Of a DNA stretch of 64,000 nt, positions 1 to 8,289 are shown piece by piece; the stretch's first letter is position 1; every line of letters begins with the position of its first letter. A program made the translations under genes and the position numbers. The notes beneath the pieces were generated by a model. That model was given only the letters and a program-made list of their open reading frames with translations, did not search any database and was not told the origin of the DNA. Origin of the DNA: CAJFUR01 sp904420575 (lineage in GTDB: Bacteria; Actinomycetota; Coriobacteriia; Coriobacteriales; Eggerthellaceae); the NCBI GenBank assembly GCA_965119745.1, contig OZ221973.1, forward strand, positions 2,418,001 to 2,482,000, written 5' to 3'.

Positions 1-1741
1 TCTCGCCTGCCGGCGTGACGGCAGGGCTGCCGAAGAACACCCAGGGCGAGCGGTCGAGGAAGTCCCACTTCTCCCAGTAGTTGCAGGCGGGAAGCACGTA
101 GTCGGAGTACTTCGCCGTCCACGTCCAGTAGGGGTCCACCGTCACGATGGTTGAGACGCAGGGCAGCACCTCGTTCACGATGCGGTTGACGTCCGGGCTC
201 ATGTTCACGAAGTTCGAGTTCGCGAACCACAGGAAGTCCAGCGGATAGGGCTGCTTGGTGACGATCTGCTCGTAGATGGTGGAGCTTTTGACCAGGTTCG
301 CCTTGTTCTCGCCCGTGTCCGCCCAGTCCTCGTAGTTGAACGCGGGGATGGTGACGCCGGGGGTGGAGCGGATGGAGGCCGTGCCGCCGGCATGCGACGC
401 GCCGCCGCCTTCGACGCCGATGTAGCCCGCCACGGCAGCCAGCGTGGCCACGGTGCGGAAGGGCGAATGGGAGTTCCACACGCGCTGCATGCCCTGGCCC
501 ATGCGGATGCCTGCGGGCTGCGCCTGGGCGTATTCCAGGGCGAACGTCTCGATGACGTCCGGGTCGAGGCCGGTGATTTCGGCCGTGTAGTCCAGCGTGT
601 ACTTCGCCACCTCGTCGGCCAGGTGGTCGAACGCCGTGCGGCACGCCTCGCCGTTCGCGTCGAACGTGCCCGAGAGCGCCGCCTGGACGCCTTCCTTGTC
701 GAAAGGTGCCGGCGCGCCGGCCGCCTCGTCCCAGACGAGCCATCTCTCGCCGTCCATGAGGTACGAGCCGTCGGACTCCTTCACCAGGAAGGGCGCGACG
801 CTGTTCTTGGCCAGCCAGTCCTTCGCGTGCAGGTCGTGCGCGATGATGACGTTCATCATGCCCAGGGCCAGCGCCGGGTCGGTCTGCGCCTTGACGGGGA
901 TCCACTGGTCGGCGATGGCGCAGCTGGAGCACAGGCGCGGGTCCACGACCACGATCTTCGCGCCGTTCTCGCGCGCCTTCACGAGGTAGCGGTATTCCGA
1001 GGTGTGCGTGTCGGCCACGTTGCGGCCCCACAGCACCACCATCTTGGAATTCAGATAGTCGCGCGTGTCGTGCGCGCCGCGCTGCTGGCCGAACGCCAGC
1101 CTCATGCCCATGGACGCGCCGTGGTCGCCCATGATGCCCTCGATGTCGAACGTGGTGGCGCCGTAGGTGCCGGCGAAGCGCGTGGGCGCCTCCCAGGACA
1201 GCTTGGCCAGGTTGCCGGTGAACGAATAGAAGCCGCAGGCCTGCGCGCCGTGCTTCGCCTTCGTCTCCTCCATGCGGGCGGCTATCTCGTCGATGGCCTG
1301 ATCCCAGGTGATGCGCTCGAACTCGCCGGCGCCGCGCTCGCCTGTGCGCTTCATGGGGAACATGACGCGCTCGTCCTCGTCGTGCGTGCGCTGCCCCAGC
1401 GCCATGCCGCGCAGGCAGGCGTTCGCGTAGTCGTCGCGGCCAGGCATCTGGCCTGGCACGATGCCGCAGATGCGGTCGTCCTTGACGCGGGCGCGCAAAT
1501 GGCAGCGCGACGTGCAGTTGACCGTGCAGCAGGCGCTCTTGTAGGTGTAGCCCTCGTCCGGGTCGCCCGGCTGCGCGCCGGACTCGGGCGCCGGCGCCTC
1601 CTTCTGGGGCGCGCAGCCCGCCACGCCGAAGCCCAAGGCCGACGCCACGGTGATCCATCCCGCCCCCTTCACGAAGGTGCGGCGGGTGAGCTTGCCGTCC
1701 TTCACGAATTCCATCGGAGCGAACTCGTCTTTTCGTTCCAT
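1..1741 (-). CDS. Tat-exported molybdopterin oxidoreductase (C-terminus off window)
   Basis: Large subunit of a DMSO-reductase-family molybdopterin enzyme, expected on the outer face of the membrane. The reading frame is open from the ATG at 1741 to the window edge (580 codons), so the C-terminus is missing. The N-terminus has a twin-arginine motif RRTFVKGA at residues 20-27, a hydrophobic stretch and a VAGC lipobox-like end at 40-43. A [4Fe-4S] motif C72-x3-C76-x3-C80 follows, with a further Cys in NACLRG near 107. Later signatures include ITWDQAIDEIA, VVLWGRN and the typical KIVVVDPR. The start is supported by GGGAGGAG just upstream. No electron-transfer subunit lies upstream, so any partner must be beyond position 1. 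The substrate cannot be told from sequence; catechol dehydroxylases and other Eggerthellaceae reductases share this build. Confidence 0.9.
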   Translation of the reverse strand, partial: MERKDEFAPMEFVKDGKLTRRTFVKGAGWITVASALGFGVAGCAPQKEAPAPESGAQPGDPDEGYTYKSACCTVNCTSRCHLRARVKDDRICGIVPGQMPGRDDYANACLRGMALGQRTHDEDERVMFPMKRTGERGAGEFERITWDQAIDEIAARMEETKAKHGAQACGFYSFTGNLAKLSWEAPTRFAGTYGATTFDIEGIMGDHGASMGMRLAFGQQRGAHDTRDYLNSKMVVLWGRNVADTHTSEYRYLVKARENGAKIVVVDPRLCSSCAIADQWIPVKAQTDPALALGMMNVIIAHDLHAKDWLAKNSVAPFLVKESDGSYLMDGERWLVWDEAAGAPAPFDKEGVQAALSGTFDANGEACRTAFDHLADEVAKYTLDYTAEITGLDPDVIETFALEYAQAQPAGIRMGQGMQRVWNSHSPFRTVATLAAVAGYIGVEGGGASHAGGTASIRSTPGVTIPAFNYEDWADTGENKANLVKSSTIYEQIVTKQPYPLDFLWFANSNFVNMSPDVNRIVNEVLPCVSTIVTVDPYWTWTAKYSDYVLPACNYWEKWDFLDRSPWVFFGSPAVTPAGE

Positions 1742-2131
1742 GCTTCTCCTCCCTCGTTCTTCCGTCGTGCGGCCCGCGTGTGGCGGCGCCGCCTGTCCCG
1801 CCCATGTCCGGCAGGGCGCCTTCGCCTGCCTGTGGCCGGGGACCGCTGCGTCCCTGGATACCCCTGGACGTGCGGCCGCTTGCAGTATAGGAGGAAGGGC
1901 GGGACCCGGTCAGCACAACATTGGGCGCACGCAGACGCCACTGTTGCGTGCGGGAGGCAGGTGCCCATGCCGAAGCCCAGGTGCTGCATGACCACGACGA
2001 ATGAAACCTCCGATCATATTTCCAGCATGGCACGCGTAGAAGAGTGTTTGACCACGACTTCGTTTGGCAGGCTGCTTCGTTTCGGCTGGGCGCGACATCC
2101 GATCCGGTCGTCGCGCCCTTTGCTTTTTGGT
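1742..2131. other. Intergenic region, promoter side of the molybdoenzyme
   Basis: About 390 bases between the molybdoenzyme start and the stop of the next minus-strand gene. No convincing gene is seen. TGACCACGAC occurs twice, at 1989-1998 and 2049-2058, exactly 60 bases apart in direct orientation; this could be a paired regulator site but no known site matches. GC falls from left to right as the poorer-GC block to the right begins. Confidence 0.4.
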
Positions 2132-3403
2132 CTATGCGAGCAGCGATTCGACAACGATGTCGAATGAGGGATTGCGCATGTATTCTTGAGCTTTGCCAGC
2201 GTATCGCATATGACAAAGGCCGATCGAAGTAAGGGTTTTCAGGTCTTGACGGGCCGTGTTGGCAGTTACCGCAAATTGTTTGGCGTAGTCTTCTACGGTG
2301 ACGGCTGCCGAAGTGCCGCCTTCGAGCCACTCGTTAAGAAACACGACCTGCCTCAGATTGAATCGTTCGCAATCGGAAATACGCTCTTTCAGTTTTTCTA
2401 TTCGAGCGAGCTGTGCGTTTGCCTCAACCAAAAGGGTTTCGAGCCCTTCGTTCATAAAAGTAAACACCTGTTGGAAAAAAGGAGTGGAGTCTGTTCCGTT
2501 GGGCGTTGTTCGGCTGCCTTCTCCATATGCGAAAAGAACATGGGGGAAGGACAGTATTCCTCGCTCCCATTCGAACATGCATTTTGACAACGCAACGTAT
2601 TTCAGGAGGGGAAGCCTCATACGTTGCGTATAGATCATTCTGAGAACCCACTCTATAAGTCCGTTCCATTTTGGAAACGGATAAAACTCCCAAAGGTTAT
2701 CTGACGATTCGAAGTTGTCGATGAATGACCCAAGATCGGTTTTGCTTGACGACCGATACGCCACACGAGAGTTTATGATTCCGTTGGGGCCCGATGAGCG
2801 GGTGTTGTATGTGCTGAATGGACGTTTCGACGGGAAGTAGGGCATGTCAGAATCGGCTTGCATGAGCGAACTGCAGACATCTTGCAGCTGCACGGATTCG
2901 TTCTGCTCGCAACGTCCGTCCTCGTACTTTCTGGCGAAGGCTATCGCGGCTTGTACGAGAATCCCTGTAGGCGTATCGGGTGATTCCCCCTGAAAAATCC
3001 TTACGATGGAATCACGGGACATGCGAAGGCCATCTCGAATGCATGCAGCCTGAAGGTCGCTTGAAATGGCGGGAGCAAAAACAGCATCGAAGACGCATTT
3101 CGGATATGCACTATGCGGTTTGATCGCCCCTTTCTTTCGAATCTGAGCAAGCAGGTCCTCTATCTCCGGGTTTGGTATGCAGTAGCTTTTTTGCGTTGCC
3201 TTGTGTGGGGCTATCCTGCTGGTCACGCGACCCGCTTCTTTCATTACGACCGCACGAACGAGGCATGTCGCATGTAGCAGATCGTCTTTCGAAAACGAAG
3301 GGCTTCCATATGAGTCTTCCGATATGGGGTACTCGGAGTCGAATACCGTTTGGCGTACAGCGGTGATAAGGGCTTCGTTGGCGAGGGCTTGCTGAAGATC
3401 CAA
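2132..3403 (-). CDS. Fic-derived winged-helix regulator with degenerate catalytic loop
   Basis: Putative transcriptional regulator of 423 aa, divergent from the flavoprotein gene at 3639 and so probably its controller. Residues 241-255 (YPFPKWNGLIEWVLR) line up with the Fic active loop HxFxxGNGRxxR. The PF and NG remain, but the catalytic His is Tyr and the loop Arg is Leu, so AMP-transfer activity is not expected. The C-terminus (about 366-412, VTVEDYAKQFAVTANTARQD) is the winged helix often fused to Fic domains, with a GKAQEY wing end. I chose a TTG start at 3403 because AGGAGG sits six bases upstream of it; an in-frame ATG at 3520 lacks this site and lies in the intergenic region. GC is near one half, well below most neighbours, suggesting transfer. 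The Fic relation is my inference from the motif. Confidence 0.75.
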   Translation of the reverse strand: MDLQQALANEALITAVRQTVFDSEYPISEDSYGSPSFSKDDLLHATCLVRAVVMKEAGRVTSRIAPHKATQKSYCIPNPEIEDLLAQIRKKGAIKPHSAYPKCVFDAVFAPAISSDLQAACIRDGLRMSRDSIVRIFQGESPDTPTGILVQAAIAFARKYEDGRCEQNESVQLQDVCSSLMQADSDMPYFPSKRPFSTYNTRSSGPNGIINSRVAYRSSSKTDLGSFIDNFESSDNLWEFYPFPKWNGLIEWVLRMIYTQRMRLPLLKYVALSKCMFEWERGILSFPHVLFAYGEGSRTTPNGTDSTPFFQQVFTFMNEGLETLLVEANAQLARIEKLKERISDCERFNLRQVVFLNEWLEGGTSAAVTVEDYAKQFAVTANTARQDLKTLTSIGLCHMRYAGKAQEYMRNPSFDIVVESLLA

Positions 3404-3638
3404 ATATATCCTCCTAAGCCGAAACCGGGCTTTTCTTTTCTCTATTGTACCGTTTGGGAGCGTATTGTCGTTGAAAAAATGACAGACAGGACCACTAGGG
3501 CTTGTGAGCAGGGAATACAAGAATCATTTATTCATGCTCATACCGAAAGGCCGAGCCTATACACTTCGCTATGCAAATGCTCGGCAGTGGATGATCGGGC
3601 GTTTGCCAGTCGAGCAAGTTTATATTAGGAGGAAGAAG
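3404..3638. promoter_or_regulatory. Divergent control region of the Fic-like regulator and flavoprotein
   Basis: A 235-base, AT-richer gap between two divergent genes, each with an AGGAGG ribosome site at its edge (reading TAGGAGGATATA leftward and TTAGGAGGAAGAAG rightward). It must contain both promoters. I see no clean palindromic operator in it. Confidence 0.5.
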
Positions 3639-5273
3639 ATGGAAAAGAATATCAGCCGTAGAGGGTTTCTGCGCATTGGGGGCGTGGCGGGGATAACCGC
3701 TGCAACAGGCGGTCTCCTCGCTTCATGCGGTACGGGTGGGGATTCGAAGAAAAATGGCTCTCTTGACGCTTCCAATCGTGAATGGGCTGGCGAAGCTGAC
3801 GTCATCGTCGTTGGCGGCGGTGGTACTGGCTTTTGTGCGGCAGTTGAAGCTCTTGAAGCGGGAAGCAGCGTTCTCGTTATTGACAAGAACACAGTGATGG
3901 GCGGCAACACGGCATTGAGCGGCGGCATGATCCAAGCTGCAGGCCACCGCCTGCAGAAAGAACTTGCAGACTGCTCCGATGACTCGCCGGAACGCTTTGC
4001 AAAGCAAATGCTTGGTTGGGGGTGCGGCATGGTCGAAGAGGATATCGTTACGGACATGTGCAAAGAAAGCGCTTCTCATGTTGACTGGCTGATGGACATG
4101 GGCCGCATATACGAAAGGTGCGATTACATTTCGCCCGTGACCAATTTCGACGACGAGGAGACCGTTGCCCCTCGTTGCCTTTGGGACCCGACCAAGCCCG
4201 GACCGAGCCATTTCGAGCTCATCCACCAGAAAGCCTGCTCTTACGACGGATTGTCTGAGATGACGGGGACCGAAGTCAAGCATGTTATCCTTGATGATGC
4301 GGGAGAGGCTGTCGGCATTGAGACAGCAGATGGGAAAAGCTATAAGGCGATCAAAGGGGTGGTTCTTTCGACGGCAGGACTGGACAATGGAACCGACCTC
4401 ACCAAAACCCTGAATCCGCAGCAATACTGGGCAACGAAGGTCTATGAAGCAGGGATTGGCGGTGCTTATTCTGGCTACGATTGCAATACGGGCGATGGCA
4501 TACGGATGGGCATGGAGATTGGTGCTGGCTTGAATATTAGCACTGCCTGCGTAATGACCGACATGGTGGGGTACGGTCAACCTGGCTACGGTGCGGTTTC
4601 CCAAGGCGAATTCAACGTTAACGCATACAATGCCATTTCGCTTGCGGGTAATATTCTCGTCAATGCAAATGGTCGGCGATTTGTTCAAGAGGATTCCCAT
4701 TGGGGCTATGTTATGCACGAGATTTTTAATGAATTGCAGCATACGGGTGCGCTCGCATCAGACCCTACTGCGCTTTCCATATATACGGTGACGAGCGAGA
4801 AATATGCGAACAGGTGGATGAGCTCGTCTTCCAACATTACGACATTGGAAGACGATTTGGCTTCCGGGTTGGCTTATCGAGCCGAAACGTTGGAAGAGCT
4901 TGCGGAGATGATCGGCGTTCCTGCGGACGCTCTCGTAGATACGGTTGCCAGATGGAATGCGTTCTCTGCCAATGAGTGCGATCTCGATTTCGGTCGGAAG
5001 ACGGATTGGGGCGCTATCGACGAGGGCCCCTATGTGGCTCGGCACCTTCAGCCTGTCAACATGGGCTCTGCCGGCGGATTGAAGGTTAATTCCGACTATC
5101 AGGTTCTGAAGGCCACAGACGGCGAGCCGATTCCTCGCTTGTATGCGGGGGGAATGAATGCTGGTGGTTGGGTAGGTCCCTTCTATTACAGCTGCGGCTG
5201 GGCGATTCTTGGTACGGTTCACCACGGTCGTAAAATTGGGAAAAACGTTGCCGCCTTGGATCCTCGGCAATAG
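3639..5273 (+). CDS. Tat-exported FAD flavoprotein reductase 1
   Basis: FAD-dependent oxidoreductase of the fumarate-reductase/succinate-dehydrogenase flavoprotein fold, 544 aa, expected as a Tat lipoprotein outside the membrane. Seen: SRRGFLRIGG at 6-15, lipobox LASC ending at C30, FAD phosphate loop GGGGTG at 59-64, GNTALSGGMI, and the C-terminal FAD region RLYAGGMNAGGW. The fumarate-reductase residues are not conserved: the catalytic Arg segment reads EDSHWG after GRRFVQ, the HHTMGG His segment reads NMGSAGG, and the ANRLGG Arg segment reads YYSCGW. It therefore likely reduces or dehydrogenates something other than fumarate. The ATG at 3639 follows TTAGGAGG. No cytochrome or Fe-S partner is adjacent. 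GC is low like its divergent regulator, so the two probably travel together. Confidence 0.88.
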   Translation: MEKNISRRGFLRIGGVAGITAATGGLLASCGTGGDSKKNGSLDASNREWAGEADVIVVGGGGTGFCAAVEALEAGSSVLVIDKNTVMGGNTALSGGMIQAAGHRLQKELADCSDDSPERFAKQMLGWGCGMVEEDIVTDMCKESASHVDWLMDMGRIYERCDYISPVTNFDDEETVAPRCLWDPTKPGPSHFELIHQKACSYDGLSEMTGTEVKHVILDDAGEAVGIETADGKSYKAIKGVVLSTAGLDNGTDLTKTLNPQQYWATKVYEAGIGGAYSGYDCNTGDGIRMGMEIGAGLNISTACVMTDMVGYGQPGYGAVSQGEFNVNAYNAISLAGNILVNANGRRFVQEDSHWGYVMHEIFNELQHTGALASDPTALSIYTVTSEKYANRWMSSSSNITTLEDDLASGLAYRAETLEELAEMIGVPADALVDTVARWNAFSANECDLDFGRKTDWGAIDEGPYVARHLQPVNMGSAGGLKVNSDYQVLKATDGEPIPRLYAGGMNAGGWVGPFYYSCGWAILGTVHHGRKIGKNVAALDPRQ

Positions 5274-5343
5274 CGAACTCCATTCATGGCACGGATCGGC
5301 TTGAGTGAAATTCCGTATCGGAGGCGAACCTGCTTGGAACGGC

Positions 5344-5375
5344 CCCGCGGCGGACTGACGCCCGCCGCGGGTTTT
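5344..5375 (+). terminator. Terminator after flavoprotein 1
   Basis: Ten-base perfect stem CCCGCGGCGG / CCGCCGCGGG with an eight-base loop, followed by TTTT at 5372-5375. It separates the plus-strand flavoprotein from the convergent Fe-S gene. Confidence 0.75.
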
Positions 5376-5392
5376 CGGCCAGGGCGTCGCGC

Positions 5393-5728
5393 CTAGGCGG
5401 TGAAGATGGTGCAGTGCCGCCCCTCGGCCTCGCGCGCCATGTCCGCGAGCGACCCTATCTTGAGCGCGCCGGCAGGGCATCCCGTCACGCACAGGGGCTC
5501 GGGGTCGTCGTCGTAGCAGGCGCGGCACTTGTCCAGCACGGGCGCCACCAGGTGGTACTGGCGCAGCTTGCCGTCCACCACGAAGGGCTCCCGGCGCAGC
5601 GTGCGCATCCAGTCCTCGTCGTAGGGGTAGCGGTGCGTCTCGCGGCAGGCGGCCTCGCAGCCGAAGCAGCCGGTGCAGTCGTCCAGGTCGAGCAGCAGGG
5701 CGATGCCTTCTCCGTCGATCCTCTTCAT
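5393..5728 (-). CDS. Small ferredoxin-type electron-transfer subunit
   Basis: A 111-aa iron-sulfur protein, the likely electron partner of the molybdoenzyme encoded just upstream. Two cysteine groups are visible: CTGCFGCEAAC (C-x2-C-x2-C-x3-C) and CRACYDDDPEPLCVTGC (C-x2-C-x8-C-x3-C, followed by PAGALKIG). That is room for two [4Fe-4S] clusters, about half of a DmsB-type subunit. The ATG at 5728 overlaps the TGA of the upstream gene (TGATG), so the two are translationally coupled. GTG at 5731 is an alternative start with the same ribosome site (GGAAGGGG). There is no signal peptide, so it is cytoplasmic unless carried by a partner. Confidence 0.85.
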   Translation of the reverse strand: MKRIDGEGIALLLDLDDCTGCFGCEAACRETHRYPYDEDWMRTLRREPFVVDGKLRQYHLVAPVLDKCRACYDDDPEPLCVTGCPAGALKIGSLADMAREAEGRHCTIFTA

Positions 5729-7911
5729 CACAGGTCACCCCTTCCGGATTCTATCTTGCACAGCGAAGAGCGCATGGGCGTCGCTCCATAGCCCGGCTCG
5801 GCCGGCACCGAAGGCACCAGTATGTTGCCGTTCGCCTTGTCCCATCCGTAGCCGGGCAGTCCCAGTTCGGGGCATTCGTCGCGCCAGCCGGGACGCGGCA
5901 CGCACACGACGCCCTTCTTCGTCTCGCGCGACACGAGCGCCTTGGAGATGATGTGGCCGCGCGGCGACGAGATGGTGATCCACTCGCCGTCGGTGATGCC
6001 GTAGGCCTTCGCGTCGTCGGGATGCACGACCGCGAAGGGATCCGGGTAGAGCTTGCGCTGGGCCGGGATGTTCGTCCATGCCGAATGGAAGAACGAGTAC
6101 ACGCGGTGGCCGGTGGTCAGGATGAGCGGGTACTCCTTGGCCAGCTCGGGCTGGCTTATGGGGCTTTCCGCCGGCTCGGTGTAGTCGGGCAGCGGGTCGT
6201 AGCCGAAGGCCTGCATAGTGGGGCAGAAGAACTCGATGCGACCGGTGGTGGTGGGGAACCCGGGCTGGCCGTCGGGGCGCAGCATGCCCTTCTCGTACTT
6301 CTTGTACACGGGCTCGCCGGCCTGGCCGCCCGGCTCGGTTGAGCGCACGGGCACGGCCTGGAACTCGTCCCACGTCAGGTCGAAGCCGTAGAACTCCTTC
6401 AGGCGCCAGAGCACCATTTCCTTCTCGTTTTCCCACGGCCAGTCTTCCGGCTTTATGCGCTTGCCCCATTCCAGGAAGAACTTCCAGTCGTCCCAGCATT
6501 CGCCGGGGGCCTCGACCGCCTGGTCGAAGGCGAGGATGAGGTTGCCGTCGATCTCTTCGTCGTACGTGCAGCGCTCCGACCAGTCCGCCGAGGGCAGCAC
6601 CAGGTCGGCCAGCTTGGCGGTGGGCGAGAAGTAGAAGTCCTTGACGGCGATGAACTCCAGGTTCGGCGAGGTCATGGCCTCGTACGTGAGGTTCGTGTTC
6701 TCGTAGCACAGAAGCGGGTCGTTGGCGATGGCGACGAACGCCTTCACGGGGCGCGGCTTGCCGGTGATGATGGCCTCGAACGTGGCGTGCGGGTCGTTCG
6801 ACCGGCCGAACGACTTGTACAGCGGGTGTTCCTCGCCGCCGAACGTGAACAGGTCGGGGCGCCCGGGGTCCTTCGCAGAATCCCACAGCGTGATCTTGTC
6901 GTCCAGCATGACGGAGAACGAGAGCGGCACGCTCACGCCGCCCGGCACGTCTATCCAGCCGAGCAGCCCCTGCAGGCAGGCGATGGCGCGGCCGTTCTGG
7001 ATGGCGTTGGAATGCATGCAGCCCGGCCCCAGGCCTATCATCATGCCCACGGGGCCGCCCGTGCCCATCATGCGCGCCGCCGTGCGCACGTCGTCCGCAT
7101 CTATCTGGCAGACCTCGGCCACCTTCTCCGGCGTCCATTCCTCCACGCGTTCCACCAGCTCGTCGAAGCCGTAGGTCCAGTTGTCGATCCAGTCCTGGTC
7201 GTACCACTTGTTCTTGACGACCTCGCGGATGATGCCGAGAGCGAGCGCGGCGTCGGTGCCGGGCCGCGGCTGGATGGCCAGGTCGGCATGCTTCGACATG
7301 TCCTGGTAGCGCGTGTCGACGACGATGAGGTTCGCGCCGGCGTCCTGGCGGGCGTACATGAGCTTCGTGAACGCGCGCTCCATGGCGGGGTTCTGCCCCC
7401 ACAGCACGATGGTGTTCGAGTTGCCCAGGTCGCCCGCGGCGGGCGAGTAGATGCCCATGCTGATGGCGTTCGGCAGGATGTGGGGCATGAGGCACACGTG
7501 GGTGGGGACGAGCGACCAGCCTTCCAGTCCCAAGGACGAGTTCAGCCGGACGTGCCAGTGGTTCGACGTGCGGCCGGTGCCCTGCCCGGTGACGATGGCC
7601 TCGGGGCCGTATTCGGCCGCGATGCGCTTGCAGTTGTCGGCCAGCAGGTCGAGCGCCTCGTCCCAGGTGATGCGCTCCCACTTCCCTTCGCCGCGCGCGC
7701 CGGCGCGCTTCATGGGGTACAGGATGCGCCCCTCGACGTTGTTGTGGATCTCGCGCTGCGACATGCCCGCGCCGCACACGACGCCGAACGACTTCGGGTT
7801 TTCAGGGTCGCCTTCGATCTTGACGATGTTGTTGTCCTCGTCGGAATACACGAAGACCCCGCACCGTGCATGGCAGGTGGTGCATTGCGTCCTGGTCTTT
7901 TTGATCGCCAT
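5728..7911 (-). CDS. Acetylene-hydratase-like molybdopterin oxidoreductase
   Basis: Molybdopterin/[4Fe-4S] enzyme of 727 aa with no Tat signal, so cytoplasmic. The cluster motif is C10-x2-C13-x3-C17 plus C46 (VVCGAG). C140 in THVCLMPH falls where Cys141 ligates the metal in Pelobacter acetylene hydratase, and the whole chain follows that protein's layout. However, the catalytic Asp13 of acetylene hydratase, directly after the second cluster Cys, is His14 here, so hydration of acetylene is doubtful. An Fe-S partner gene overlaps its stop, pointing to a redox reaction, possibly reductive dehydroxylation as in related gut enzymes (inference). The ATG at 7911 has GAAGGAG upstream. A LysR gene is divergent and probably controls it. 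Confidence 0.87.
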   Translation of the reverse strand: MAIKKTRTQCTTCHARCGVFVYSDEDNNIVKIEGDPENPKSFGVVCGAGMSQREIHNNVEGRILYPMKRAGARGEGKWERITWDEALDLLADNCKRIAAEYGPEAIVTGQGTGRTSNHWHVRLNSSLGLEGWSLVPTHVCLMPHILPNAISMGIYSPAAGDLGNSNTIVLWGQNPAMERAFTKLMYARQDAGANLIVVDTRYQDMSKHADLAIQPRPGTDAALALGIIREVVKNKWYDQDWIDNWTYGFDELVERVEEWTPEKVAEVCQIDADDVRTAARMMGTGGPVGMMIGLGPGCMHSNAIQNGRAIACLQGLLGWIDVPGGVSVPLSFSVMLDDKITLWDSAKDPGRPDLFTFGGEEHPLYKSFGRSNDPHATFEAIITGKPRPVKAFVAIANDPLLCYENTNLTYEAMTSPNLEFIAVKDFYFSPTAKLADLVLPSADWSERCTYDEEIDGNLILAFDQAVEAPGECWDDWKFFLEWGKRIKPEDWPWENEKEMVLWRLKEFYGFDLTWDEFQAVPVRSTEPGGQAGEPVYKKYEKGMLRPDGQPGFPTTTGRIEFFCPTMQAFGYDPLPDYTEPAESPISQPELAKEYPLILTTGHRVYSFFHSAWTNIPAQRKLYPDPFAVVHPDDAKAYGITDGEWITISSPRGHIISKALVSRETKKGVVCVPRPGWRDECPELGLPGYGWDKANGNILVPSVPAEPGYGATPMRSSLCKIESGRGDL

Positions 7912-8289
7912 TGCCGCTCCTTCTTTCGTCACAGAAAGCTCGTCCGTGCGGACCTCGAACCTCCTTTCCCCCGAGATCCCCTCGAGCGTTGGCGTGGCGG
8001 GCGCCGCACAACGCAAAGCGCCCGCCGCACTGCTTCCTCCATGCTACGGCGCGCTGACCGCGCCGTCCAACAGAAAAGCGTCCGCACTCCACAACCGCCG
8101 GTTGGCAGCCGGCGCGTCCCTGCCACCGACGCGCCGGTGCCTCGGGCGGCACGCGTCGGCGATGAGCGTCGTGGCATGCCGCCCTGCCGCCGGCGGGAAC
8201 CGCAGGACGGGCAGGTGCGCGCCCTGCGGAAGGGCCCTGGATTTGCTATGATGACCACGGGTCTCGTAGGGCGGAAAGCGGGGGGTCGC
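7912..8289. promoter_or_regulatory. Divergent control region of the molybdoenzyme and LysR gene
   Basis: A 378-base gap between two divergent starts, a usual arrangement for LysR regulation. It should hold both promoters and the LysR operator (typically T-N11-A), but I could not single out one site. No further gene is seen. Confidence 0.5.

Noticed and set aside
392..2167. Long plus-strand open frame across the first molybdoenzyme
   Set aside because: It is rich in Arg, Ala and His in the way typical of antisense frames in high-GC DNA, has no family resemblance, and lies opposite a clear Tat/Fe-S/molybdopterin protein.
6787..8289. Plus-strand extension upstream of the LysR start
   Set aside because: The frame continues open, but LysR proteins begin at the HTH; the extension is antisense to the molybdoenzyme.
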